From Crocinitomicaceae bacterium (lineage in GTDB: Bacteria > Bacteroidota > Bacteroidia > Flavobacteriales_D > Crocinitomicaceae), in the NCBI GenBank assembly GCA_028689775.1, contig JAQVCM010000024.1, positions 1 to 40,109 of the forward strand: DNA of 40,109 bases, in the 5' to 3' direction. Under the pieces are notes generated by a model, which did no database searches, had not been told where the DNA came from, and saw nothing but the letters and a program-made list of their open reading frames with translations. This document shows, one piece after another, positions 17,093 through 25,067 of the stretch. Positions within the stretch are counted from its first letter, which is position 1, and every line of letters begins with the position of its first letter. The position numbers were made by a program, and so were the translations under genes.

Positions 17093-19060
17093 TTATGAAA
17101 AAATTAAAAACGTGATGTAACTGGCAATATACGCAATTACACCCATGTATACAAATTGAATGAACGGCCATTTCCAAGAATTCGTTTCTCTTTTCACAAC
17201 CGCAACCGTTGCCATGCATTGCATTGCATAAACATAAAAAACCATCAGCGACAAACCTGCAGCTAAAGAATAAATCGGTGTTCCATCTGGCCATCTTTGC
17301 GAACGCATTTTATGCAGTAATCCTACATTCTCTTCCCCGTCATCTTTTACACTGTAAATGGTAGCCATCGAGCCAACAAAAACCTCTCTTGCAGCAAAAG
17401 ATGTCAAGAGTGAAATTCCAATTTTCCAATCGTATCCCAGAGGACGTATGGCTGGTTCAATGAATTTACCTAGAATTCCCATGTATGAATTTTCCAATTC
17501 AGCAGAAGCAACATCTTGTCTGTAAATCGTTTGGAGCGAATCATTGTCAGCAACTGGAACTTCAATTTTCTGAACTGCTATTTCGATGCGATCACCAGGA
17601 CCGTAGTTGGCCATTGCCCATAAAACAATAGAAACCGCTAAAATAACCTTACCAGCATCAAAAATAAACACCTTGATTTTATCAAATAAACTAACGAAAA
17701 CATTTCCCCATCTTGGTGAACGAAATTCTGGAAGTTCTAACATCAACACACTGGTTTCTTTCGATTTAATAATCCATTTCATGACAATCGCAACCAATAA
17801 AGCAGAAACAACACCCAAGGAATAAAGTCCAAATAAGACCAAACCTTGTAGGTTTAAAAATCCAAAAACCGTTTCCTTCGGGATTACCAAAGCAATCAAC
17901 AAGGTAAATACAGGAATTCTTGCACTACAACTAATCAAAGGTGCAACCATGATGGTAATCATTCGCTCTTTCCAGTTGGAAATCGTCCGAGCAGCCATCA
18001 CTCCAGGAATTGCACAAGCAGCACTTGACATCAAGGGAACAACACTCTTACCATTTAAGCCAAAAGGTCGCATCAAGCGATCCATGATGAAAACTACGCG
18101 CGCCATGTAACCTGTTTCCTCTAAGATTCCGAGACAGAAAAACAACAAAGCAATTTGAGGAATGAAAACGATTACACCGCCCAAGCCGGGAACAATTCCT
18201 TGCGACAATAAATCGGTAAATATTCCAGGAGGAAGTACGTCATGCAGGTAATTACTAAAAGTACCGAAAACGGTATCAATCATTTCCATCGGATATTCTG
18301 CAATTGAGAAAATCAATTGAAAAAGCGCTAAAAGAATACCCGTAAATATCAAATAACCATAAATTCGATGCACCAAAATTCGGTCAAGCCACTCGTATTT
18401 CTTTGGTCGAACTTTATCCGGATTGATTTGCACCAATTCTTTCAAGAATTCCTGAATGAATCGAAAACGTTGCGTTGTTTCTGCGGACTGACCTTCTAGG
18501 TCTGCCCCCAACTTCAATTCATAATTTTCAAGAACTGCTTGATGATTTTCAGTTGAAAATCCTTTTTCGAGGTTTTTCTTAATTTCATTCATTCCCAAAC
18601 CAGCTCGTGCGTTGGTATCAACCACAGGAACGCTCGGGAATCTTTTTTCAAAAACTGCTTTATCAAAAACTTTCCCTGCTCGATATGCCATGTCAGACAT
18701 GTTCAAAATAAGCATTACGGGAATTTTAAGATCGTAAATCTGTGTAAATAAAAGCAGGTTGCGCTCTAAATTGGAAGCATCCACTACCACCATAACCGCT
18801 TCTGGATGATCTGGGTGTTTTGGGTCGTTTAAAACATCAAAAACTACTTTTTCATCCGTCGATCTCGGATAAATACTGTAGGTTCCTGGTAAATCAACAA
18901 TCTCAACGTTGTGATCACCAACTTTTACTCTTCCCACTTTCTTGTCCACCGTTACGCCGGGAAAATTTCCAACGTGCTGATTTAATCCAGTTAGACGATT
19001 AAAAATAGAAGTTTTCCCTGTGTTTGGATTACCAACAAGTGCGATTTTTTTGAAACTCAT
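17093..19060 (-). CDS. feoB: Ferrous iron transporter B
   Basis: A 655-residue inner-membrane Fe(II) transporter. The N-terminal G domain (1-170) shows G1 GNPNTGKT (10-17), G3 DLPG (56-59) and G4 NMSD. A helical inhibitory-type domain follows to about residue 230. The permease part has about eight membrane helices with the two Gate motifs (SSAACAIPGVMAARTI and SCSARIPVFTLLI, which contains the conserved Cys). Length is a little below typical E. coli FeoB (773 residues). feoA lies 33 bp upstream and the small Cys-rich gene 1 bp downstream, so all three should be co-transcribed. Confidence 0.96.
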   Translation of the reverse strand: MSFKKIALVGNPNTGKTSIFNRLTGLNQHVGNFPGVTVDKKVGRVKVGDHNVEIVDLPGTYSIYPRSTDEKVVFDVLNDPKHPDHPEAVMVVVDASNLERNLLLFTQIYDLKIPVMLILNMSDMAYRAGKVFDKAVFEKRFPSVPVVDTNARAGLGMNEIKKNLEKGFSTENHQAVLENYELKLGADLEGQSAETTQRFRFIQEFLKELVQINPDKVRPKKYEWLDRILVHRIYGYLIFTGILLALFQLIFSIAEYPMEMIDTVFGTFSNYLHDVLPPGIFTDLLSQGIVPGLGGVIVFIPQIALLFFCLGILEETGYMARVVFIMDRLMRPFGLNGKSVVPLMSSAACAIPGVMAARTISNWKERMITIMVAPLISCSARIPVFTLLIALVIPKETVFGFLNLQGLVLFGLYSLGVVSALLVAIVMKWIIKSKETSVLMLELPEFRSPRWGNVFVSLFDKIKVFIFDAGKVILAVSIVLWAMANYGPGDRIEIAVQKIEVPVADNDSLQTIYRQDVASAELENSYMGILGKFIEPAIRPLGYDWKIGISLLTSFAAREVFVGSMATIYSVKDDGEENVGLLHKMRSQRWPDGTPIYSLAAGLSLMVFYVYAMQCMATVAVVKRETNSWKWPFIQFVYMGVIAYIASYITFLIFS

Positions 19061-19093
19061 AGCGAGTAAAAGTAATAAGAATTCGTGAAATGT

Positions 19094-19312
19094 TTACTTC
19101 ACCTCAACCAATTTAGCCTCGTCTAAGCGTAAAGACAAAACATAACCACCAATGTTTACGGCGATTGGATCTCCGAAAGGAGCTTTAAACAACACCTCAA
19201 CTTCCTGACCGTCATACAGTCCCATTTCTAATAATTTAGAAGAAATCTCAGAATTTAAAAGCTTAATCACTTTTACCTTTTTACCCTTAATTGCATTCGC
19301 TAAAGTAAACAT
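19094..19312 (-). CDS. feoA: Ferrous iron transport protein A
   Basis: A 72-residue SH3-like cytosolic protein that supports FeoB. The FeoA pattern is clear: LANAIKGKKVKVIKL, SSKLLEMGLYDGQEVEVLFKA and PIAVNIGGYVLSLRLDEA. It is the first gene of the feo operon, with a -7 element at 19337-19344 and dyad sequences further upstream that may bind an iron regulator. Confidence 0.94.
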   Translation of the reverse strand: MFTLANAIKGKKVKVIKLLNSEISSKLLEMGLYDGQEVEVLFKAPFGDPIAVNIGGYVLSLRLDEAKLVEVK

Positions 19313-19336
19313 GTTGTGTGTTGTTTGATATGGTTA

Positions 19337-19344
19337 CAAAATTA
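19337..19344 (-). promoter_or_regulatory. feoA promoter -7 element
   Basis: On the minus strand TAATTTTG fits TAnnTTTG and lies 24 bp before the feoA ATG, giving a leader of about 18 nt. Confidence 0.6.
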
Positions 19345-19366
19345 CAATAAGCTTCCATAAAAACCC

Positions 19367-19400
19367 ATACCACAAAAAGGGTATTTAGAGAGATTCTAAA
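19367..19400 (-). promoter_or_regulatory. Two adjacent dyads upstream of feoA, candidate iron-regulator site
   Basis: ATACC (19367-19371) pairs with GGTAT (19380-19384). Directly next to it TTTAGA (19384-19389) pairs with TCTAAA (19395-19400) across 5 bases. Both lie upstream of the -7 element. The second dyad resembles a DtxR/Fur-type operator in shape only; the regulator is not identified. Confidence 0.35.
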
Positions 19401-19595
19401 TAATTTTTAAACCTGTTGATCAATACATTATATAATTCGGACTAGTTGCTCCTTTTTTAAATGTCAAATATATTTAAAAGCCACTAAATAAAATTAACGA
19501 ACGAATTATCAGCTTGATTTTCATCTCAGTTAAATTACAATTAAAAAAAATCAATATTTTTTTTAATAAAGTAAGAAATACGTGAATAAAAAACC

Positions 19596-19603
19596 TATAT
19601 TTG
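19596..19603 (+). promoter_or_regulatory. tRNA-Leu promoter -7 element
   Basis: TATATTTG fits TAnnTTTG and lies 41 bp before the mature tRNA 5' end. Confidence 0.6.
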
Positions 19604-19644
19604 CACTCGCTAATCAGTCGAGATTAGTTTTAAAAAACATAATT

Positions 19645-19726
19645 GCCCGGGTGGCGGAATTGGTAGACGCGCTGGATTCAAAATCCAGTACTGCAAGGTG
19701 TGCGGGTTCGATTCCCGCCCCGGGTA
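19645..19726 (+). tRNA. tRNA-Leu (CAA)
   Basis: The acceptor stem is GCCCGGG with CCCGGGT (G1-U pair) and the discriminator base is A. The D-arm region is TGGCGGAATTGGTAGAC. The anticodon stem CTGGA/TCCAG carries loop TTCAAAA, so the anticodon is CAA. A variable arm of class II length and the T-arm CGGGTTCGATTCCCG follow. CCA is not encoded. Confidence 0.95.
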
Positions 19727-19730
19727 CAAA

Positions 19731-19781
19731 AAAGAGAGTGATAAAGAGAGCGAAAGCGAAATTTAACACTCTCTTTTTTTT
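19731..19781 (+). terminator. Terminator after tRNA-Leu with nested GNRA hairpin
   Basis: AAAGAGAGTG (19731-19740) pairs with CACTCTCTTT (19767-19776), followed by more T. The loop holds a small GCGAAAGC hairpin with a GAAA tetraloop. A diverged second copy is at 20281-20333. Confidence 0.75.
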
Positions 19782-19815
19782 CATTTTCATTCTCACACTC
19801 TTTCTAAATAGAAAT

Positions 19816-20160
19816 ATGTTTGATTTTCAGAAATTAGAAGTTTACAAAAAATCGAAAATATTTCATGTTTCTTGTAAAACATTAATACTGAAATACAAGT
19901 TTGATCGCTATGTTAATGATCAGTTGGGAAGAGCATCTTTTAGTGTACCTTTAAATATTGCTGAAGGTTCTGGGAAATTTTCTAGTAAAGACAGGAAGAA
20001 TTATTTTACAACCGCAAGAGCTTCGGTTTTTGAATGTGTAGCAGTTCTTGACATACTTTCTGATGAAAATTCTATTTCAGAAGCAGAATTGGAGATGTTG
20101 ATGAAAAATGCAGATGAGCTTTCGAGAATTCTGTATGTAATGATTAAGAATTTAGGTTAA
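19816..20160 (+). CDS. Four-helix-bundle protein (S23/IVS-type)
   Basis: A 114-residue protein with the pattern of the S23 / rRNA intervening-sequence protein family: FDFQKLEVYKKSK at the start, a QLGRASFSVPLNIAEGSGKF segment and SSKDRKNYFTTARASVFECV. These proteins fold as a four-helix bundle; their function is unclear and they occur both inside 23S intervening sequences and as stand-alone genes. An upstream frame extension reads through the tRNA, so I use the ATG at 19816. It lies 90 bp after the tRNA-Leu and is followed by a UUCG-loop terminator. A truncated second copy starts at 20368. Confidence 0.88.
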   Translation: MFDFQKLEVYKKSKIFHVSCKTLILKYKFDRYVNDQLGRASFSVPLNIAEGSGKFSSKDRKNYFTTARASVFECVAVLDILSDENSISEAELEMLMKNADELSRILYVMIKNLG

Positions 20161-20209
20161 AAAAATATCTAAAATATCCGAGGAGCGCTTCCAGCTCTAA
20201 AGATTAAAG

Positions 20210-20244
20210 GTCTTGATTTTCTTCGGAATTTCAAGACTTTTTTT
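20210..20244 (+). terminator. UUCG-loop terminator after the four-helix-bundle gene
   Basis: GTCTTGA pairs with TCAAGAC around an inner TTC-TTCG-GAA hairpin, followed by seven T. An identical structure is at 20468-20502. Confidence 0.8.
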
Positions 20245-20280
20245 GTTTTCAGATGTTAGCTAGTTTGCCCTCAAGAGGGA

Positions 20281-20333
20281 AAAGGAGAGTGATAAAGAGA
20301 GCGAGAGCTAAATTTAACACTCTCCTTTTTTTT
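20281..20333 (+). terminator. Second copy of the tRNA-Leu terminator hairpin, with compensatory changes
   Basis: AAAGGAGAGTG (20281-20291) pairs with CACTCTCCTTT. Compared with copy 1, an extra G on the left arm is matched by an extra C on the right, and the inner hairpin is AGCGAGAGCT (GAGA tetraloop). Confidence 0.6.
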
Positions 20334-20367
20334 CATTTTCATTCTCACGCTCTTTCTAAATAGAAAT

Positions 20368-20412
20368 ATGTTTGATTTCCAGAAATTAGAGGTTTGCCAT
20401 AAATCAAAATAG
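20368..20412 (+). pseudogene. Truncated copy of the four-helix-bundle gene
   Basis: The copy starts MFDFQKLEV like the intact gene, then reads CHKSK and stops at 20412. Sequence matching the region after the stop of the intact gene begins soon afterwards (about 20428). The remnant is 14 codons. Confidence 0.8.
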
Positions 20413-20467
20413 ATAAATAATAACATTAAAAATATCCGAGGGGCGCTTCCAGCTCTAAAGATTAAAG

Positions 20468-20502
20468 GTCTTGATTTTCTTCGGAATTTCAAGACTTTTT
20501 TT
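20468..20502 (+). terminator. Second copy of the UUCG-loop terminator
   Basis: Same GTCTTGA / TCAAGAC stem, UUCG loop and T-run as at 20210-20244. It also stands at the 3' end of the minus-strand DUF421 remnant. Confidence 0.7.
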
Positions 20503-20517
20503 GTTTTAAGCTATTTG

Positions 20518-20850
20518 CTATCTCACTCTCTGGATGTTGATTGCTTTTACCGAAACATCTTTCCCGCATTTATCACAACAATGTTATTTTTTACTGATGT
20601 ACAAATCTTCAATATTTCCATAAAAAGCACAAGCATATTTACCGGGTTCTGAAATGAATTTAAACGATTTTTGAAAGAGATCTGGTAGAATTGGAAAACC
20701 TTATTTCACCTTTTCGTCTTCGTAAAAGAAAATACTTAGATTTCCGGAGGTTTCGACGATTGCGATTTCAATCTGACCTAAATGAGAAACGCTCTTCTGT
20801 CCAACATTTGCGCATGATCCGGTTTCTATCTTAAAGTTGGTAATATAAGA
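20518..20850 (-). pseudogene. Decayed C-terminal part of a DUF421 (YetF-like) membrane protein gene
   Basis: One minus-strand frame reads through two in-frame TAA stops. The segments are: one containing HLGQIEIAIVETSGNLSIFF and ending EDEKVK before a stop; one starting GFPILPDLF and containing EPGKYACAFYGNIEDLY before a stop; and HCCDKCGKDVSVKAINIQRV before the terminal TAG. This resembles the C-terminal cytosolic domain of DUF421 proteins plus the zinc-ribbon tail seen in Flavobacteria. The membrane-helix part is missing. The family call is from memory of the motif order. Confidence 0.55.
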
Positions 20851-20901
20851 AAAAACCTCTAAAAGCAAAAAAGGGTTACGTTTCCGTAACCCTTGCTTCT
20901 G

Positions 20902-20975
20902 CTCTCCCTCTAGGACTCGAACCTAGGACCCTCTGATTAACAGTCAGATGCTCTAACCAACTGAGCTAAGGAAGA
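20902..20975 (-). tRNA. tRNA-Asn (GTT)
   Basis: On the minus strand the acceptor TCTTCCT pairs with AGGGAGA and the discriminator is G. The D-arm is TAGCTCAGTTGGTTAGAGCA. The anticodon loop CTGTTAA gives GTT. The T-arm is CTAGGTTCGAGTCCTAG. CCA is not encoded. The length is 74 nt. Confidence 0.95.
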
Positions 20976-21004
20976 ATTGCTCTTTCATTGCTGAAATGCG
21001 ATTG

Positions 21005-21012
21005 CAAAGATA
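21005..21012 (-). promoter_or_regulatory. tRNA-Asn promoter -7 element
   Basis: On the minus strand TATCTTTG fits the -7 consensus and lies 29 bp before the tRNA 5' end. Confidence 0.65.
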
Positions 21013-21097
21013 CATAATCATTTTTGAAATAAAAGCTTTTTGATGAAAAAAAACGAAAGATTTTCAATGTTTTTTATAAGCTTTTGATTTTGAACGA

Positions 21098-21556
21098 TTA
21101 AAAATCTTCTTCATCTAGCGTAAAATCATCTAAAGAAGAATCTAAGCAATCACTTTCGCTTTCGCAGTCCGACATGTCATTATCTACAATGTCTTCTGTC
21201 ATGTCATCTTCGCATTTTGCAGGACGTAAAATATTTGTTTTGGATACGTTCAATCGAATCTCAGCTCTTAAAAAACCGTCTTCTTGATTGTATGCTTTTG
21301 CAAACGGGCTTCCAACTAATTCCACTAAAGTTCCTTTTTTCAAGAAATCTAAAATTCTTAAATTAGCACCTTCTTTTTTCCAAATGGTGCAATTCACCCA
21401 AGTTGTTTTTGTTTTTGACTCTCCTGTTCGTTTATCACGCCAGTTCTTATTGTGTGCTACTGGAAAATTGATTGCTACAACACCTCGCTCCATGTTTTTC
21501 ATGACAGCGTCCTTTCCGATGTTTCCTATTAATCTTGTTTCAAATACCGTTGCCAT
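21098..21556 (-). CDS. ssb: Single-stranded DNA-binding protein
   Basis: A 152-residue protein with an OB-fold (about 1-105): MATVFETRLIGNIGKDA, VAHNKNWRDKRTGE, TTWVNCTIWKKE and KKGTLVELVGSPFAKAY. It coats single-stranded DNA in replication and repair. The tail is very acidic and Ser/Cys-rich, ending TLDEEDF; the terminal aspartates and Phe suit an SSB-Ct partner-binding tip, although the usual Pro before Phe is absent. Single-gene unit. Confidence 0.9.
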   Translation of the reverse strand: MATVFETRLIGNIGKDAVMKNMERGVVAINFPVAHNKNWRDKRTGESKTKTTWVNCTIWKKEGANLRILDFLKKGTLVELVGSPFAKAYNQEDGFLRAEIRLNVSKTNILRPAKCEDDMTEDIVDNDMSDCESESDCLDSSLDDFTLDEEDF

Positions 21557-21692
21557 CTAGTGAGTATATTTAGTAATTGTTTGTTTTAGTATCTACTTAA
21601 AGTCTTACATTATATGCAAGATATGAATTATTTTTAATTAATTAAATTTTGCACCTTTTGAAGACCTTCAAAAAAAATTGGAAATGAACAAA

Positions 21693-22568
21693 TTACCATT
21701 TCGGACAATCGTCACAGCCATTCGTTGGTTTCAGGTATAAGAAAAAACCAGCAACAACTTGACCCATTGCATATCCATACTTTTGGGATGCGTATGCTTT
21801 CAGGTCGTTCGATCTGGTTTTGACTTTTACTTGGTGCATAAATCCACCACTCATCTCTCCTTGAAGAAAGAAGTGATTGAAAAACTCTAAACGCAATCCA
21901 AGATGTGCAGATGCTGCGTAACCAGACATGGAAATCGTAACCATGTCTTTCTGTTGTGCAAAATCAAAGTCATTGAAAGACAACAAACTTCCTAAACCAA
22001 GTCCGACATTACCAGTAACTCCAAACTTTTTGTTTTTAGTGCGGTATAAATTTTGCGAACGCATGATTTCAAAATGCAAGTAATTTAAACCATTTGAATT
22101 TTCATAATGAAAGTTTTCACGGTTGGTGGTCACTTGTTTATCATTGTAATTTCCTTCGGTCCAAACTGTATCCAATCCTGGACGAATAAAACCATCTAAA
22201 AGAACTTGGTTTCGGTCGTTGAACAAATATTTCATGTGGTCGTAACCAAAAGAAATTGCCCATTTGTCTTTAAAATAATAACCAACACGTGCATTAAACT
22301 GAGGAACTGTTAAGTTGCCCAAATCCATGTATTCTTTAAACTTCGTACTTGGATTGTCGCTTGCTTTAGACTGTTTTAAGGTAAAATCATAACCTTCTCC
22401 TACAAATCGCAGGTTGCTTTTGGTGTATGCACTGCGGTTATATCCCCAATAGCCAAACATTGTTCCTTTCGCATAGGAAGTTTTTGCTTTTTTCTTCTTT
22501 TTAACCTGTGCATTCACGTTGAAATTCAAGGTCATGCAAATCAATAAAAGGGCTGTAATAACTTTCAT
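21693..22568 (-). CDS. Outer-membrane beta-barrel protein
   Basis: A 291-residue exported protein. A signal peptide (ITALLLICMTLNFNVNAQ) is followed by a Lys-rich linker (VKKKKKAKTSYAKG) and alternating strands with aromatic ends typical of an outer-membrane barrel (PQFNARVGYYFKDKWAISFG, VTGNVGLGLGSLLSFNDFDF). The last segment ends CDDCPKW. The ATG lies one base after the pseudouridine synthase stop, so the genes are co-transcribed. Function unknown. Confidence 0.7.
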   Translation of the reverse strand: MKVITALLLICMTLNFNVNAQVKKKKKAKTSYAKGTMFGYWGYNRSAYTKSNLRFVGEGYDFTLKQSKASDNPSTKFKEYMDLGNLTVPQFNARVGYYFKDKWAISFGYDHMKYLFNDRNQVLLDGFIRPGLDTVWTEGNYNDKQVTTNRENFHYENSNGLNYLHFEIMRSQNLYRTKNKKFGVTGNVGLGLGSLLSFNDFDFAQQKDMVTISMSGYAASAHLGLRLEFFNHFFLQGEMSGGFMHQVKVKTRSNDLKAYASQKYGYAMGQVVAGFFLYLKPTNGCDDCPKW

Positions 22569-22569
22569 C

Positions 22570-23508
22570 TTAACTCATTTTCAAAAATGCAACTTCTTTC
22601 TCTGTCAAATGTCTGTAGTAACCTCTTGGCAAATCACGTTTCGTTAAACTCGCGAATTGTACACGATCTAATTTGTCGACGTTGTAACCCAAAGATTCAA
22701 AAATACGGCGAACAATTCTATTTTTACCTGAATGTAATTCAACACCCACTTCTCTCGAACCGCCGCTTTCAATGTACTCTACACGATCACATTTAATCAA
22801 GCCATCTTCCAATTGAAGTCCAGCTCTCATTTTCTCAACATCTTCCAACGTGACTGGCTTGTTGGCTTCCACATGATAGATCTTCGTAGCTTTGTATTTT
22901 GGATGCGTTAGTTTTTTGGCCAAATCACCGTCGTTCGTAAACAACAACAATCCCGTTGTATCACGATCCAATCTTCCAACTGGATAAATACGTTCACGAC
23001 ACGCTTTTTTGACCAAAGACATCACTGTTTTTCTTCCCATTGGGTCGTCCATCGTGGTGATGAAACCTTTTGGTTTATTTAGTAAAACGTATTGTTTTTT
23101 CTCCGCATTGATCGTTTGACCGTCGTATTTAACAACGTCTCCCGGTTTGATTTTATATCCTAATTCTAAAATAATTTGGTCGTTTACGCTAACCACACCT
23201 GTTTGAATCAATACATCTGCTTCTCTACGAGATGCAATTCCTGCATTGGATAAAAACTTGTTTAAACGTACCGCATCTTCGTTAAATTTTGGCATTGGGT
23301 CACCCGTTTTTTCTCTTTCTTTATATGGAATGAATTTAGTCGGTTTCCCTGGTTTACCAGCGTATTGATCTTTTTTCTTACGACCTTCAATTTGTTTTTT
23401 CTGAAAAGTTGAAGCTGGATTTTTGGATTTGAATTTCTTATCCTTAGAAGCATCAGTTTTAGGTTTTTCTGATTTAGGCTTCTCTGTATTTTTGTCATTT
23501 GTGTTCAT
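22570..23508 (-). CDS. rluB: 23S rRNA pseudouridine synthase, RluB/RsuA family
   Basis: A 312-residue protein that converts a uridine of rRNA to pseudouridine. After a long Lys-rich, disordered N-terminal extension (about 1-70) come an S4 RNA-binding domain (RLNKFLSNAGIASRREAD) and the catalytic domain with the Asp motif GRLDRDTTGLLLF. A later conserved segment reads LHSGKNRIVRRIFESLGY. I chose the ATG at 23508 because the -7 element at 23528-23535 lies inside a longer reading that starts at 23541. RluB is preferred over RluF by overall look; the exact target base is inferred. Confidence 0.88.
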   Translation of the reverse strand: MNTNDKNTEKPKSEKPKTDASKDKKFKSKNPASTFQKKQIEGRKKKDQYAGKPGKPTKFIPYKEREKTGDPMPKFNEDAVRLNKFLSNAGIASRREADVLIQTGVVSVNDQIILELGYKIKPGDVVKYDGQTINAEKKQYVLLNKPKGFITTMDDPMGRKTVMSLVKKACRERIYPVGRLDRDTTGLLLFTNDGDLAKKLTHPKYKATKIYHVEANKPVTLEDVEKMRAGLQLEDGLIKCDRVEYIESGGSREVGVELHSGKNRIVRRIFESLGYNVDKLDRVQFASLTKRDLPRGYYRHLTEKEVAFLKMS

Positions 23509-23527
23509 CACGAGCATAATATTTCGG

Positions 23528-23535
23528 CAAAGATA
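23528..23535 (-). promoter_or_regulatory. rluB promoter -7 element
   Basis: On the minus strand TATCTTTG fits the -7 consensus, 19 bp before the ATG at 23508. It rules out the upstream start at 23541. Confidence 0.6.
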
Positions 23536-23668
23536 ATCCAAAAAACACGATGGTCACTGAATTATTTTTTAAGTTCATCAATTGAAAAGTAATTGCATTC
23601 CCTGATTCCCAAATTACTAGGTGAAAAATCTAGCTTGAAAAGGATTTTAGCAAGATGAGTTTTCAGGT

Positions 23669-24442
23669 CTAATAATATTTAATTACCCGAATTATCTTCG
23701 AAATCTTTTCAGAAACACCAGCATTTACATAATAGATTTCTTGCTCCGTCCAATTTCCAAGGTGATCAAATTTAATGTAGTTAAAGTTCGTAGAGCCGCC
23801 GTCTGAGTAGTTGACTGCATCGACAAGACCAGATTTATTATACTGATAATGTGCGGTATATTTAACTTTATCAAATCTATCCTTGTAGGTAATTGAATCT
23901 AATATTGCTTCTTTGGAATATGCTATCTCGTAGGAATAATTCTTGTTTCCGTTCAAAGCATTGTACTCCGCGCCATAAGATCGAAGTCCGAATTCATTTT
24001 TCTTATGTTTATACAACAAGTAGTAAGAGCTATCAATGTCGCAAACAACAATTGAAGTATCAAATCCTGTTTCATCTGAATGATAATAGTGAATTGTTTG
24101 ATTGGCTGAGTCAACAGCATGTGTAGTGATTTTTTTTACCCGTTTTTCTTTTCCATAAACTGTATCTAAAATCGGAACTCTTGTTTTAACGACATCAAGT
24201 CCACGATATTCGGTTTCAAAAGTGCAATTTCCATTTCGATTGTATTCGCTGATGATCTTCGTGTCAAAGCCATAATAAAAACTGCTTGTATCAAAACTAA
24301 TGGTCGTTACGGAAGCCGATTTCACATTTCCTTTGAGTTCAGCAAAATATAAATCGTTGTAATTGAGCTGACTCATTACATTGTTTGCGAAAAGAATTGC
24401 GAAAAGAATAGCTGTATTTCGGAGTTTCATCATCATTTGCAA
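23669..24442 (-). CDS. Exported hypothetical protein with YD-like hairpins
   Basis: A 257-residue product with signal peptide (LRNTAILFAILFANNVMSQ). The mature chain has repeated Tyr/Asp/Asn-Gly turns (YNRNGNCTFETEYRG, YQYNKSGLVDAVNYSDGG, FDHLGNWTEQEIYY), the sort of beta-hairpin pattern seen in YD/RHS-like and MORN-like Bacteroidota surface proteins. It is the last of three same-strand genes; the preceding gene stops 3 bp before its start. Function unknown. Confidence 0.6.
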   Translation of the reverse strand: MQMMMKLRNTAILFAILFANNVMSQLNYNDLYFAELKGNVKSASVTTISFDTSSFYYGFDTKIISEYNRNGNCTFETEYRGLDVVKTRVPILDTVYGKEKRVKKITTHAVDSANQTIHYYHSDETGFDTSIVVCDIDSSYYLLYKHKKNEFGLRSYGAEYNALNGNKNYSYEIAYSKEAILDSITYKDRFDKVKYTAHYQYNKSGLVDAVNYSDGGSTNFNYIKFDHLGNWTEQEIYYVNAGVSEKISKIIRVIKYY

Positions 24443-24445
24443 CTA

Positions 24446-25051
24446 TTATTCAGGAAAAACCTGTTTGGCATTTTGGTAATATTCAAATCCTTCCCAGTCA
24501 AATCCGTAATCGTTCTTATTCTTTCCAACTTGATGCGGCAAAATTGTAAAATCACTGGTGTCCACGTGATTTGTCGGATCATATACAGTTATTTTCTTCA
24601 ATTCACCTTTCGCTTCGTACTCAAATTCATAATGAATTCTATTTTCTAAATCGTAATAATTCTTGAAGAAGGAAAGAAGCTGATTTGTACTTACATCTGC
24701 AGCAAAATCATAGATTGGCAAAAGTAAATCTTCAAAAACCTGTAATCGAATCACGGTGTGTTTTTTCCCTTTAAAGTAGGTAATCACTTCATACTTGGTG
24801 TATTTATCACGTTTTTCTTTTTTGGTAAAAAACGTAATTTGATCAATTTCTTTGAAGTTCTCTAAAACAGCGTCAACTGACTCTTCTTTTCCAAGATAAT
24901 AATCGATTGCCACTAATTGGTTTTCTTCTATCGACTCAATCAGTTTAAACTCGTTATCCTCATCCACATGCGCTTTGTAGTAATCGCTGTATTGAGCAAT
25001 GCTATTTTCATCAATTAGATTGGATTCGAAATCAAAGTATTTATTTTTCAT
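24446..25051 (-). CDS. Hypothetical protein, middle gene of exported-protein operon
   Basis: A 201-residue product starting MKNKYFDFESN; a longer reading to 25111 would overlap the upstream gene by 44 bp and is not needed. It has no signal peptide. The C-terminal part has hairpin-like motifs (FEYEAKGELKKITVYDPTN) related in style to its two neighbours, and the sequence is rich in Asp, Glu, Lys and Tyr. It lies 16 bp after the lipoprotein gene. Function unknown. Confidence 0.55.
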   Translation of the reverse strand: MKNKYFDFESNLIDENSIAQYSDYYKAHVDEDNEFKLIESIEENQLVAIDYYLGKEESVDAVLENFKEIDQITFFTKKEKRDKYTKYEVITYFKGKKHTVIRLQVFEDLLLPIYDFAADVSTNQLLSFFKNYYDLENRIHYEFEYEAKGELKKITVYDPTNHVDTSDFTILPHQVGKNKNDYGFDWEGFEYYQNAKQVFPE

Positions 25052-25067
25052 AACAGTTTGCAATAAT

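Larger units (their letters stand above)
19734..20249 (+). repeat. tRNA-linked duplicated segment, copy 1
   Basis: Runs from the tRNA terminator hairpin through the four-helix-bundle gene to its terminator. A shortened copy lies at 20284-20508, lacking most of the gene. Confidence 0.85.
20284..20508 (+). repeat. tRNA-linked duplicated segment, copy 2 (internally deleted)
   Basis: Repeats 19734-20249 in the same orientation but about 290 bp shorter. The tRNA-distal hairpin, the gene start and the UUCG terminator are kept, while the body of the gene is gone. Confidence 0.85.

Noticed and set aside
19582-19815. N-terminal extension of the four-helix-bundle frame
   Set aside because: It reads straight through the tRNA-Leu gene and its terminator; the family start is at 19816.
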